Below are positions 13,322 to 20,883 of a stretch of DNA of 24,646 nt, one piece after another (positions within the stretch are counted from its first letter, which is position 1; the number at the start of each line of letters is the position of its first letter). The position numbers and the translations under genes were made by a program. Below the pieces are notes generated by a model, which saw nothing but the letters and a program-made list of their open reading frames with translations, was not told the DNA's origin and did no database searches. This DNA comes from a virus. The stretch covers positions 1-24,646 of IMG/VR virus record IMGVR_UViG_3300032242_003400, one strand, 5' to 3'.

Positions 13322-13620
13322 ATAACATCTAATATTTTAATATTTTCTCCATTTGAAGATATAGAATCGTGCTCACATATGATTTTTTTATCTTCGTATT
13401 TTAATCCTAAATTATATTCATCCATAGAAACTTCTCTTCCATTTTGGGAGGCTATTACCCAGCAATAATCTGGATTTTTTTCTAAATGTCCATATTTATT
13501 TTCTTGTGTAATTCCAACTTCTAATATCATATTATTAGGAAGAAGCAATTGAACTTGTCCTTCCTTAAGAAGATGGTTTATAAATACTTCCTGCACCTTA
13601 TTCTTTGTGATCTTTTTCAC
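13318..13620 (-). CDS. Hypothetical 100-aa protein with GTG start
   Basis: I choose the GTG at 13618-13620 because a perfect AGGAGG (13626-13631) lies six bases before it; the ATG nine codons upstream has no ribosome-binding site. The resulting protein starts (M)KKITKNKVQEVFINHLLKEG and is mostly beta: QVQLLLPNNMILEVGITQEN, PDYCWVIASQNGREV, KKIICEHDSI. The strand pattern with a helix first resembles small phage regulatory or beta-grasp-like proteins, but no motif is diagnostic. It follows the 148-aa gene in the same orientation by 26 bases. Confidence 0.65.
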   Translation of the reverse strand: MKKITKNKVQEVFINHLLKEGQVQLLLPNNMILEVGITQENKYGHLEKNPDYCWVIASQNGREVSMDEYNLGLKYEDKKIICEHDSISSNGENIKILDVI

Positions 13621-13646
13621 AGCAAACCTCCTTTTGGCTTCTATCA

Positions 13647-14093
13647 TCAGTATAAATTTAACTGTTCTGGAACCATGTAACTGTATTCGAATCCTTCGAA
13701 ATTTTTTATTTTCGTTTTTTCTTTAAGAGGAGAAGGAATTGGTCTTCCTCGGCTATCAACACAAACGTTCCAACAATAAACCTTCCTGTCTGTTTGATAA
13801 AATTCAACTAAAGATAAGCAATGTCCTCCTAGTACTTTTTGTCCTAGTTTTACCACTAAATTAAATGGCAAAAACGGAGCATTTTTGTTGTATATTTGAA
13901 AAGTTTCTAAATAATAATCTCCATAGCAAGCCTTATTGAAATGAATAACTATTGAATATCCATCTACTTCGGCTTCTGTTTTTTTTAAGCAAGAAATATC
14001 ATATTCATAATCCATTGGAGCCAATGGAAAATTATATGGAACTAGTTGCTCAGCAAGGTTTCTTATTATTTCTATTTTTTGATCAAAACTCAT
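13647..14093 (-). CDS. Hypothetical 148-aa protein
   Basis: It begins MSFDQKIEIIRNLAEQLVPY and is followed by an alternating strand pattern (YSIVIHFNKACYGDYYLETFQIYN, LPFNLVVKLGQKVLGGHCLSLVEFYQ, VYCWNVCVDSRGRPIPSP), which suggests a compact beta-sandwich with one N-terminal helix. Several aromatic and Cys/His residues (GGHC, YCWNVC) are notable but form no recognised site. It lies between the amidoligase gene and the GTG-start gene, all leftward; the ribosome-binding site (GAGG) is about 10 bases from the ATG. No family recognised. Confidence 0.7.
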   Translation of the reverse strand: MSFDQKIEIIRNLAEQLVPYNFPLAPMDYEYDISCLKKTEAEVDGYSIVIHFNKACYGDYYLETFQIYNKNAPFLPFNLVVKLGQKVLGGHCLSLVEFYQTDRKVYCWNVCVDSRGRPIPSPLKEKTKIKNFEGFEYSYMVPEQLNLY

Positions 14094-14110
14094 GGCTATA
14101 CGCCTCTATA

Positions 14111-15052
14111 TTATTTATCCTTTTGGAACAAATAACTGTTAATTTCTTTATCCAAATGTAAATTTTTTATTATTTTTTTTATTTCAATTATTGATTTTTT
14201 TCTAAAGTCTTTTTTCCAATAATTAACGTCGCTATTTATATTAGTTATTAACCTATTCAAAAACCATTTTGTCAAAATTATATCATTATCAAGATGTAGA
14301 AAGTTAAACACCTCGACAGGATCTATCCAACAAAGATCAGATGGCATTCCTTTTTTAATTGAACAATCTATAAAATTAATTAAAAAATTTATCCAATTTA
14401 CTGCTAAGTTGGAGTCTAAGCAAGCTTCTCCTTCTGCCAATCTAAATTCAACACTCAGCCTATCGATTTTAGATAAATGATATGTGTTCAAGCTATAATA
14501 TTTATTTTGACCTAAAACATTTATTAATTTTTTAGTATTAACATCATTCACAGACAAAATGTCTGATAGCCCTATGCACTGACAATATTTATTATTTTTT
14601 CTTTTGGTAGGAAAAGAGTCGAAAAATACCGCTTCGCATTTTATCCACCAAGAAATAATAGATCCTAATTTGTCTGATTTTTCAAAGTCTAATAAAAAGT
14701 TATTTTTTTCTATACAATCAGAAACATCTACATGAACATGCAAAGAACATCTGTCATCGATTGTGATTTTTGAATCTTTAGATAGCAAGTCTATTACACT
14801 TTTTATTTCTTCAAAGCTATCAGAAACAGGAGAACACAATTCAATTCCACAGCTTGCGTCTGGTTTGCATATCCATTCATTATTATTATGATTGTTTTGC
14901 CATCCTCTAAGTTCTACTTTATAATTATTATATTTTAGCAAATCAAATAAGTAATCTATACCTTCTGGTTTTTCGTTTTTAGCTAGTGGATTTTTTTTAA
15001 AATCTCTTTGATCAAAAGAATTTAATTCTATTTCAATTCCAAATTTTCTCAT
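14111..15052 (-). CDS. Putative amidoligase (GS/ATP-grasp-like COOH-NH2 ligase family)
   Basis: The 313-aa protein begins MRKFGIEIELNSFDQRDFKK. The F-G-I-E-I-E-L strand, WICKPDASCGIELCSPV (about 59-75), CSLHVHVDVSD (about 102-112) and RLSVEFRLAEG (about 198-208) are the ordered signatures of the Amidoligase_2-type family: E-x-E metal/ATP ligands, the D-x-S-x-G/E-(V/L)-x-(S/T)-P strand and the H-x-H-V strand. Family members form amide bonds using ATP and often sit with peptide-tagging or cell-wall functions; the phage substrate is unknown. No gamma-glutamyl cyclotransferase-type partner is seen next door. It is the first gene after a short divergent region, with a TATAAT-like box upstream. Confidence 0.72.
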   Translation of the reverse strand: MRKFGIEIELNSFDQRDFKKNPLAKNEKPEGIDYLFDLLKYNNYKVELRGWQNNHNNNEWICKPDASCGIELCSPVSDSFEEIKSVIDLLSKDSKITIDDRCSLHVHVDVSDCIEKNNFLLDFEKSDKLGSIISWWIKCEAVFFDSFPTKRKNNKYCQCIGLSDILSVNDVNTKKLINVLGQNKYYSLNTYHLSKIDRLSVEFRLAEGEACLDSNLAVNWINFLINFIDCSIKKGMPSDLCWIDPVEVFNFLHLDNDIILTKWFLNRLITNINSDVNYWKKDFRKKSIIEIKKIIKNLHLDKEINSYLFQKDK

Positions 15053-15118
15053 ATTGATTTTTTCTTATGCTTATTATATAATAATATGCAATTCCAACAA
15101 ATATAAGAACTAATAAAA

Positions 15119-15367
15119 ATGAAATGCCTTCTTGTGCAAACTAATGATAACAGAAAATTATTCACATATCAAAAAAACTACAAACACCTTCTAGAATACA
15201 TAAAAACTTTTAATGCAAAAGTTTTTATAGTAAAGGTAGATAAAGATCAACAAATATTAGATCTAAATAAATTAGTTTCGGCACTATGTGATAAAAACTT
15301 CAAAGTAAAAGAAATTAACTTTGAAATAATTCAAGAAAAAAATGTAAAGATAGAAAAAAATAATTAA
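15119..15367 (+). CDS. Hypothetical 82-aa protein
   Basis: It begins MKCLLVQTNDNRKLFTYQKN and shows a strand-helix-strand-helix-strand order (KCLLVQT, HLLEYIKTF, AKVFIVKVD, LDLNKLVSALCD, VKEINFEIIQ) ending in a Lys/Asn tail. That is consistent with a small alpha/beta protein. It is very AT-rich and lacks a convincing Shine-Dalgarno. It lies alone on the plus strand between two minus-strand blocks, opposite the amidoligase. No family recognised. Confidence 0.6.
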   Translation: MKCLLVQTNDNRKLFTYQKNYKHLLEYIKTFNAKVFIVKVDKDQQILDLNKLVSALCDKNFKVKEINFEIIQEKNVKIEKNN

Positions 15368-15370
15368 ATA

Positions 15371-15568
15371 TTATTCATCTACTAGACGAGCAACTGAGAA
15401 TTCTATTGGTTTTATAAAAAGATTGATCTTGCGAATATTCATTGGCAAGCCATTTGAAAAATCTGCCGTGAGATACGCTCCTATTTGCTCAATATAGGCG
15501 TAGCCATTATGCCAATCAGCTTCGTATTTATGACCATTATACAAAAATTTAATCATTTGTAATTGCAC
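15371..15568 (-). CDS. Hypothetical small beta protein (61-65 aa)
   Basis: The frame may begin at a GTG (15566-15568) overlapping the previous gene's stop, or at an ATG (15554-15556, MIKFLYNGHKYEADWHNGYA); neither has a good ribosome-binding site, so coupling to the upstream gene is likely. The protein is aromatic-rich with short strands and turns (Y-N-G-H-K-Y, H-N-G-Y-A-Y). The C-terminal segment KPIEFSVARLVDE ends the gene four bases from the convergent plus-strand gene. No family recognised. Confidence 0.55.
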   Translation of the reverse strand: MQLQMIKFLYNGHKYEADWHNGYAYIEQIGAYLTADFSNGLPMNIRKINLFIKPIEFSVARLVDE

Positions 15569-15852
15569 TATAGATCAAAAATAAAATTATTAGAAATGCC
15601 AGTAATATCTTTTTTATCTGGCGTTTCTTCTTCGTATTCTATTATACCTACGCATGAAGTAAACATGCTTTCATCTAAAACAAAGCATAATTCTTGCCAA
15701 CTATTTTTATGCATTATTATTATTCTTTTATCTGCTCCGAATATATTTTTTAATCTTAAATAAAATTGTCTTAATCTTATCCATGAATCAATATTATATT
15801 CGGCTATAGCAAAAACTTTATCTTCTTTGATTTTTACTATCTCAAAATTCAT
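15568..15852 (-). CDS. Hypothetical 94-aa protein
   Basis: The start overlaps the stop of the recA-like gene (15849-15852, ATGA), which implies translational coupling. It begins MNFEIVKIKEDKVFAIAEYN and alternates strand, helix and strand (FEIVKIKEDKVFAIAEYN, WIRLRQFYLRLKNIFG, KRIIIMHKNSWQELCFVL). That order is consistent with a small alpha/beta protein. Placement right behind recA suggests a role in recombination or simple operon sharing. No motif supports either. Confidence 0.65.
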   Translation of the reverse strand: MNFEIVKIKEDKVFAIAEYNIDSWIRLRQFYLRLKNIFGADKRIIIMHKNSWQELCFVLDESMFTSCVGIIEYEEETPDKKDITGISNNFIFDL

Positions 15853-17048
15853 TCTTCTTCTTCTTCATTGCCAACCAAATGAGCTATATCGCCAGTATTT
15901 GCATCTATTTGTTCTATGTCATCACTTGTTGTCAAAGATATAGCTTCGGACCATTCTTTTAGATACTCCCTAACCTCATCAGCACTTGCTGCGTCTATTA
16001 GATTAGGATATTTCAATAATACTTCAGAGTCCATAGGGACCGCTTTTGCTTGCTGGAATACGGCTTCTTCTTCGCCATTAGCCCATTCAGGCAAGACTCT
16101 ATATCTTCCTTTTGATGTGGCTTCAATTTTCTTGGCCATCAATAGAGCTTCCATTAATCCTCCAAGCGGATTAATTCCAGAATTGAAAAACAAAGGAATG
16201 TTTTCAATCTTTACTCCTGGTGTGAAATGTCTATTCTTTTTATTGGTAACGCTCATATTGACGCCAATCGGCAACTTAGTGTCTTTATCTTGAAAAGATT
16301 TTGGAGCACCACAACGAAGCCTCAAAGAAGCATAAAATTTAAGAGCTTCTCCTCCACCAGAAGTAGTCTCGTCATTACCAAACATAACGCCAATTTTTTT
16401 ACGCACTTGATTGATAACATATAGCGTTGCATCATTATCATTCAAGAATGGATTTAGACTTCTTAATATTTTATTAGCAGCCTTGGCTCTTTCTCCTGGA
16501 CGTTCATTTCCGCCAGCAGCTTGAATTTGCTGCACAGTTGGATTTTCCGGTAGATCTACCTGTTTCCATTCTCTATCTGATGGATTGACTCCGATTGAAT
16601 CCCAAACTATACCAATAGGCTTATCTGGGAATTTCTTCCTAATTGCCTTTGTGACTATAATAATTTTCTTTTCAACTTCTTCCAAAGTTATTGGATCATA
16701 AGTCAACAAAGTATCTGGATTTACGTGTCCGCAACGTTCTGCAAACTCTGATCCACTAGATCTTTCGCAATCTAGCAATATTGCAATTCCATTTTGTTTT
16801 TGAATTGCATGCATAAAGCAATAGCCTAAAAAAGATTTACCAGAAGCTTCAGGTCCAAACGCTTCGATAATTCTTCCGCCAGGAAAGCCGCCTTTTATAA
16901 ATTGCCCACTACAGGCATAATTTAGAGCCAAATTTCCAGTATCTACAAAATACGGAACTTGACCAGCACTTCTCAGCGTTTCGCCTTCTGTTTCGCTCAA
17001 TATTTCTGCGAGAAAATCAGCGTCGTTATTCTTCTTGCTTTTAGCCAT
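15849..17048 (-). CDS. uvsX: RecA/UvsX-family recombinase
   Basis: The 399-aa protein has Walker A GPEASGKS (65-72), the strand AILLDCERS after it, Walker B-like IGIVWDSIG, an Asn-Gln element ATLYVINQVRKKIG corresponding to the RecA Q-motif/L2 entry, then TTSGGGEALKFYASLRLR as in RecA L2 and the following helix. It polymerises on single-stranded DNA and drives strand exchange with ATP. The C-terminus ends in an acidic run (VGNEEEEE), as in many RecA proteins. The ribosome-binding site AAGGA lies close before the ATG. It follows the gp32-like SSB gene, separated by a strong hairpin, a natural pairing for recombination-dependent replication. The symbol follows T4 usage; bacterial-type RecA is equally apt. 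Confidence 0.92.
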   Translation of the reverse strand: MAKSKKNNDADFLAEILSETEGETLRSAGQVPYFVDTGNLALNYACSGQFIKGGFPGGRIIEAFGPEASGKSFLGYCFMHAIQKQNGIAILLDCERSSGSEFAERCGHVNPDTLLTYDPITLEEVEKKIIIVTKAIRKKFPDKPIGIVWDSIGVNPSDREWKQVDLPENPTVQQIQAAGGNERPGERAKAANKILRSLNPFLNDNDATLYVINQVRKKIGVMFGNDETTSGGGEALKFYASLRLRCGAPKSFQDKDTKLPIGVNMSVTNKKNRHFTPGVKIENIPLFFNSGINPLGGLMEALLMAKKIEATSKGRYRVLPEWANGEEEAVFQQAKAVPMDSEVLLKYPNLIDAASADEVREYLKEWSEAISLTTSDDIEQIDANTGDIAHLVGNEEEEE

Positions 17049-17075
17049 AAATTTTCCTTTTTATTTTTAAATTAG

Positions 17076-17107
17076 TCCTCCTGCCCGAATTGCTCCGGGC
17101 AGGAGGA
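17076..17107 (-). terminator. 12-bp GC-rich hairpin between ssb and recA genes
   Basis: TCCTCCTGCCCG (17076-17087) pairs perfectly with 17096-17107 around an 8-base loop, just after the gp32-like stop. On the minus strand CTAATTTAAAAAT follows, a weak U-tract, so it may be an attenuator that sets recA expression below ssb, or a 3'-end stabiliser of the ssb message. The plus strand would follow it with TTTT. Confidence 0.6.
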
Positions 17108-17146
17108 TTTTCCCAAACCAACTTACAAATCAACTTACAAAACAAA

Positions 17147-18139
17147 TCAACTTAACTTTCTAAGTTCTTCTAAAAACTCTTTATCAGCCATTTCGTCGTC
17201 ATCATCGTCATCGGCGGGAGCCGGAACTCTTTTTGTTACTTTAGATGTTACGACTTCTTCTGCATCTTCCTCTTCAACCCTAACCTTTGGTGCCGAAGAA
17301 GTTGCGACCGAAGAAGTTACAGCCGTTGGCGACTTGTACTTATTAGGATCAAAATTAGAACTTGTTTCCTGTTTTGCTCCTAAGTGAACCATTAATTCAT
17401 GATCCAATTCCTCGGAAGTTTTCAAAGACCTCAGAGAACCAAGATCATGAAGATTTTCCATCCAAGACTTACAATCATCTGGATCTCCTGCTGGAGATTC
17501 TTCCAAAAAGTGAGAGCTTTCGTAATTGGGATATGTATTTTCCCCAGATTTACGAATTGTCTTTACCAATTTGAAATCACGACCAGACTTGAAATCTGTT
17601 ACATCGCCCAAACGCGGCTGGTTCATTTCTGGGTCGCCGCAAATGCCTCTCAAAATAGCTTCGTGAACAGTCTTTCCAACAGACAAAATTTTGGGACCAA
17701 CATTTTTCTTCACATTCCCAGCATCGTCCGTTTCGGATCTTACAATCACGTTATAATAATATCTATCGATAGGCTTTAGTTGTCTGTACAAAGCCTGCAT
17801 TCTGTCTCTCTCGTCAGGCGAAGATTGCTCCGACTCTTTCCAGAGCCACTTTAGATAATCTCCAATTGGATTTTCTCCAACCCACCTACCATTAACCTTT
17901 TCACGAGGATCGTGCAAGCTCTTTCCATTAACCTTGTGAATTCTAGTGGCTTGAAAAAAAGGATTGTCTTTCTTACCAAACATGCCGTCTGGTGCCGGAG
18001 GCAAGATTCTTAGAATCACGCTTCCTTTGCCTTCCGGCATTCTCACAAAGTTATTTAGGTAAGAAGAGCTAGAACCTTCTGACTCTGCCGTTTTTGTTTC
18101 ATGATACTTTGTATTCAATCTATTGATATCTAAACCCAT
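17147..18139 (-). CDS. gp32-like single-stranded DNA-binding protein
   Basis: The 330-aa protein begins MGLDINRLNTKYHETKTAES, a short basic N-arm like that used for gp32 cooperativity. The core (about 30-230) carries FVRMPEGKGSVILRILPP (an OB-fold strand as in T4-like SSBs), YYYNVIVRSE, and a conserved strand region around VTDFKSGRDFKLVKTIRKSG. The C-terminus is a flexible Ser/Thr/Val linker ending in DDDDDDEMADKEFLEELRKLS, the acidic tail that recruits replication proteins. It coats single-stranded DNA and feeds the recombinase and replisome. A Cys/His zinc site like that of T4 gp32 is not evident. A strong dedicated promoter lies upstream (18202-18230). Confidence 0.85.
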   Translation of the reverse strand: MGLDINRLNTKYHETKTAESEGSSSSYLNNFVRMPEGKGSVILRILPPAPDGMFGKKDNPFFQATRIHKVNGKSLHDPREKVNGRWVGENPIGDYLKWLWKESEQSSPDERDRMQALYRQLKPIDRYYYNVIVRSETDDAGNVKKNVGPKILSVGKTVHEAILRGICGDPEMNQPRLGDVTDFKSGRDFKLVKTIRKSGENTYPNYESSHFLEESPAGDPDDCKSWMENLHDLGSLRSLKTSEELDHELMVHLGAKQETSSNFDPNKYKSPTAVTSSVATSSAPKVRVEEEDAEEVVTSKVTKRVPAPADDDDDDEMADKEFLEELRKLS

Positions 18140-18201
18140 GTAATTTCTCCGTTATAAAAAGTAATTGAAAGTAATAAATGCTGTGCATTCATCGTTCATA
18201 T

Positions 18202-18230
18202 GTTATAAGTAATATCGTTACTAAAGTCAA
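18202..18230 (-). promoter_or_regulatory. Strong sigma70-like promoter of the gp32-like gene
   Basis: On the minus strand TTGACT (18225-18230) and TATAAC (18202-18207) are 17 bases apart. A perfect 7-bp inverted repeat (18222-18228 and 18233-18239, centre AATA) covers the -35 and the stop codon of the previous gene and may be an operator. The leader to the ATG is about 55 bases with GGAG near the start. Confidence 0.7.
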
Positions 18231-18236
18231 TAGACT

Positions 18237-18668
18237 TTAATCTTTTTTTTCAGATAAATCTATTTCGCCAGTTTCTTGTTGTTTTTCATCCAAACCCTCT
18301 ATGGCCTTCTTCCCCATAGCTTTAACTTTTTCTTGCAAAGTTACATATCCTTCTGCCTCTAGCTCTGAATTCATCTCTTTTTTTCTATTCAATTCATCTT
18401 CATAATTTTTTTCCAATGCTTTTAATATCTCTGCATTTTTTTCTAATTTAGATAATATTTTTTGATTCTTCAAATCTTCCATCATTTTTCTCTTTTCTTC
18501 ATCTTTTATAATTGGATTTACTTTGTCTCTAAATTTTTTATTTAATCTAGATAGTTTTTTTTCGTCACTAGTTTGTTTTCTCAAAGAGTTTCGTCTTGCT
18601 AAAACTCTTTTTTTAGCAATTATTTCGCGCACTTTCTTCTTTCTTTCTTTTTGTTTTTTAGTAGACAT
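18237..18668 (-). CDS. Basic coiled-coil protein (143 aa)
   Basis: It begins MSTKKQKERKKKVREIIAKK and is strongly Lys/Arg/Glu-rich over its whole length, with heptad-like spacing from about residue 40 to 110 (KLSRLNKKFRDKV, LSKLEKNAEILKALEKNYEDEL). A long coiled coil with a basic, probably nucleic-acid-binding N-terminus is predicted; the C-terminus turns acidic. It shares a TAATG overlap with the upstream gene, whose last codons supply its GGAG ribosome-binding site. No enzymatic motif. Position between the 249-aa protein and gp32 hints at a replication accessory role, unproven. Confidence 0.7.
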   Translation of the reverse strand: MSTKKQKERKKKVREIIAKKRVLARRNSLRKQTSDEKKLSRLNKKFRDKVNPIIKDEEKRKMMEDLKNQKILSKLEKNAEILKALEKNYEDELNRKKEMNSELEAEGYVTLQEKVKAMGKKAIEGLDEKQQETGEIDLSEKKD

Positions 18669-19417
18669 TATTTACTCCTTATATCTGGCATGCTCTGCTC
18701 TGTACTTTGGTTTCTCCACAAATCTACATCTTTCTTTTCTTTTTCTGCCCCCACGTACTGATATTCATCAGAATTGTGCGACAATCCCATTGGGGGTGCA
18801 ATAAAGCATTCTGCACTTATTTCTGCCTCTCTGCCTCTGTCATCTTTGGTTACATATATAAGCAATCCCGCCCCCATAGACTTTTCTTCATAAATAGGAT
18901 ACTTCTTTCCCAAAGTTAATTTATAACCTTTTTGTTCAACTTTATGTCTTGCTGGAACTTCTGGGTCGTATATTTCTAATCTTAAGGCTTTTTTGTTTGT
19001 AGAAATTTTTGGAACGCTCATCATGGTTCCCAGTTGTTTTTCTTGAGTTATACCGATTGATTTTTTAATTTTTTCTAAAAGATTTTTGTCTTCTAGTATG
19101 CGGACTAACTCCTCGTCTTCATAAGATTCCGCACTAATAGACGCTCCACTATCAAAGCTAAATTTTTTATTTTTTATAAAAATTCCATTTTCGGTTTCTT
19201 TATATTTTATTTTATTTTTTGCATATTCATATATTTCTATATCGACGATCAATACATTTCTTCTAGCAAGTTGAGCCATGATTTTTCCAGCAACTTGTTC
19301 TATTGGTATTTCTTCATCGAACTTTCCTAGCTTAGAAGTTCTAGATAAAACTTCTTCTTTATATGTGCCTGGGGTTTCGTCTGCTTCTTTATAAAAATAT
19401 TTTATTTCATATCCCAT
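18668..19417 (-). CDS. Hypothetical 249-aa protein
   Basis: It begins MGYEIKYFYKEADETPGTYK. The N-terminal half is alpha/beta (KIMAQLARRNVLIVDIEIYEYAKNKIKYKE, about 45-74). A second domain (about 140-225) is beta-rich with KALRLEIYDPEVPARHKVEQ, YKLTLGKKYPIYEEKSMGAGLLIYV and AECFIAPPMGLSHN, in which short strands alternate with turns, reminiscent of an SH3- or OB-like barrel. No catalytic motif is recognised. It is part of the leftward unit upstream of gp32 and is followed by the coiled-coil gene with a one-base overlap. Its start is 23 bases after the preceding gene's start region and has GGAGG nearby. Confidence 0.7.
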   Translation of the reverse strand: MGYEIKYFYKEADETPGTYKEEVLSRTSKLGKFDEEIPIEQVAGKIMAQLARRNVLIVDIEIYEYAKNKIKYKETENGIFIKNKKFSFDSGASISAESYEDEELVRILEDKNLLEKIKKSIGITQEKQLGTMMSVPKISTNKKALRLEIYDPEVPARHKVEQKGYKLTLGKKYPIYEEKSMGAGLLIYVTKDDRGREAEISAECFIAPPMGLSHNSDEYQYVGAEKEKKDVDLWRNQSTEQSMPDIRSK

Positions 19418-19440
19418 ATGTGCCTCCTAAACTAAAATAG

Positions 19441-20058
19441 TTATTTGCAAATAATTCCAATTCCATATCTTGTATTAAAAATATTGCTTGGTCTATTTTG
19501 AACTTTGCAAAAATCTAAAAATATTTTTTCTATTTTTTTATCGTAATGCAAATAGTCCATCAACAAATGCCCATCTAAATTTAGATTTTGCCAAGATATA
19601 TCGATTACATTTTTAATTTCATCAAAATTTGTTTTTTCATTTATCATTATTAAATAACATGATGATATTTTCTTTATAAATTCATCATCATATATTTGCC
19701 CATAATAATAATCTATCTTTATCTTTTTACTAATACTTTTTATATTAGATAAGGCAAGTCTTTCTGAGTAAAAAGCGTCGTTATTTTTTTGAAATCCAAA
19801 AACTCTCTCTACCGAGTCATTGCCTTGTAGGAAACAGCAGGTTTCTAGTCCTAAATTTAGCCCTATTTGAGCTATGTTTTTCGGCTTTATAAACTTATTT
19901 AAATGAAAATAAAAAGGTAAATACAAAGGATCTTGATATTGTCCACTTTTTCTCGAATCCTCATCGACTAAGCAAAGTTTATCTAGCAATATTCTAGAAG
20001 AGACGTACTGTCTATTTACTTTTTCATTTAATTCTTTTTTAAAAAATAAATCATTCAT
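19441..20058 (-). CDS. Hypothetical protein, possible class I SAM-methyltransferase fold
   Basis: The 205-aa protein begins MNDLFFKKELNEKVNRQYVS. Residues about 55-75 (FIKPKNIAQIGLNLGLETCCF) look like a degenerate motif I of Rossmann-type methyltransferases, where E/D-x-G-x-G-x-G would bind SAM; here it reads Q-I-G-L-N-L-G-L. The following strand-helix order (VFGFQKNND, KIDYYYGQIYDDEFIKK, SCYLIMINEKTNFDEIKNVID, LNLDGHLLMDYLHYDKKIEKIFLDFCK) matches a Methyltransf_24-like layout, including G-G/H-L-L-M-D. The motif is weak, so the fold is tentative and activity uncertain. It is coupled by ATGA overlap to the 83-aa gene. Confidence 0.65.
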   Translation of the reverse strand: MNDLFFKKELNEKVNRQYVSSRILLDKLCLVDEDSRKSGQYQDPLYLPFYFHLNKFIKPKNIAQIGLNLGLETCCFLQGNDSVERVFGFQKNNDAFYSERLALSNIKSISKKIKIDYYYGQIYDDEFIKKISSCYLIMINEKTNFDEIKNVIDISWQNLNLDGHLLMDYLHYDKKIEKIFLDFCKVQNRPSNIFNTRYGIGIICK

Positions 20059-20306
20059 AAAGAAATAAATATTGGTTGATTTGGACGATATGACTTGTCC
20101 AATACGTCTTCTTCGAAATATTCAACAGCTTGTTCTAATGGCATGCCACTAGAGGTCAATATCGCTATGCACTTTTCTGTGTCATATACTGCAACCATAG
20201 GAAAACTATTCTGAGTGTATCCTACGATCGCTTGATCAAATCCTTCAGCCAACAAGGCTTTTGGATTTTCTTCCTTCACTCTTTGAATTATTTCGCTTGG
20301 TGTCAT
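20055..20306 (-). CDS. Conserved phage protein of unknown function (83 aa)
   Basis: It begins MTPSEIIQRVKEENPKALLA and continues EGFDQAIVGYTQNSFPMVAVYDTEKCIAILTSSGMPLEQAVEYFEEDV, ending NQPIFISL. I recognise this pattern (N-P-x-A-L, G-F-D-x-A-I-x-G, A-V-Y-D-x-x-K-C-I-x-I-L, G-M-x-x-E-x-A-x-E-Y-F, P-I-F) as that of a widespread hypothetical protein of tailed phages; no function is established to my knowledge. Its start lies 62 bases inside the end of the glycosylase-like gene in another frame, behind GGAAG. It overlaps the downstream methyltransferase-like gene by ATGA. Confidence 0.85.
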   Translation of the reverse strand: MTPSEIIQRVKEENPKALLAEGFDQAIVGYTQNSFPMVAVYDTEKCIAILTSSGMPLEQAVEYFEEDVLDKSYRPNQPIFISL

Positions 20307-20883
20307 TTTTGTTTCTTCCGCTATATTTATTCCATATCATCAAATCATATTCGGCAACAGACATGTCTGATTTTCTAACAATATCTAAAAATATTTTTTC
20401 TATTTCTAAATATTGTTTTCTAATAGGCGTCTGATTCGGCACATTATATCCTAGATCTTTCAAAAAATGCAAGATGTGAACGTCCAAACCAGCATAGCTC
20501 GCATCTTTTCTACTATGGATTATGAAACACCTACTAGTTTTCATTCCAATTCCATATATTTTCTCTAAATCTTCTGCGGTGCATTCTTGTAAGTCTAAAT
20601 TAGAATTTACTAATTCATATATTGTTTTAGATTTATTATTGTAACATCCAATTCCATGACTTTTTAATAAATCAGCCAATTCGCTTTTTTCAAATTTTAC
20701 TAAACATTCAAAAGGTCTATATGGATTTATATTAAATTTATTATGAACATTTATTAATAAATTGTCCAAACATCTACATGCAGTTGTTGCATTTTTGCCA
20801 GCAGCAAGAACCCAAAATAACAATACTTCTTCTAATTGTTCTTTTGTGTTATCAAATTTTGTTATATTTACAGGGTCTATCAT
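20245..20883 (-). CDS. HhH-GPD (endonuclease III-like) DNA glycosylase
   Basis: The 212-aa protein has the helix-hairpin-helix YGIGMKTSRCFIIHSR (110-125), with Lys115 at the position of the EndoIII catalytic lysine (G-V-G-x-K-T), and LDVHILHFL (133-141), with Asp134 at the catalytic aspartate. Both residues of a bifunctional glycosylase/AP lyase therefore seem present. N-terminal helices (EQLEEVLLFWVLAAGKNATTACRCLDNLL) fit the family's six-helix barrel. The C-terminal four-Cys iron-sulfur cluster of EndoIII is absent. The last 20 residues (Lys/Arg/Ser/Asn-rich) are read from bases that also encode the next gene. The role would be base excision on phage or host DNA; the lesion is unknown. Confidence 0.75.
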   Translation of the reverse strand: MIDPVNITKFDNTKEQLEEVLLFWVLAAGKNATTACRCLDNLLINVHNKFNINPYRPFECLVKFEKSELADLLKSHGIGCYNNKSKTIYELVNSNLDLQECTAEDLEKIYGIGMKTSRCFIIHSRKDASYAGLDVHILHFLKDLGYNVPNQTPIRKQYLEIEKIFLDIVRKSDMSVAEYDLMIWNKYSGRNKNDTKRNNSKSEGRKSKSLVG

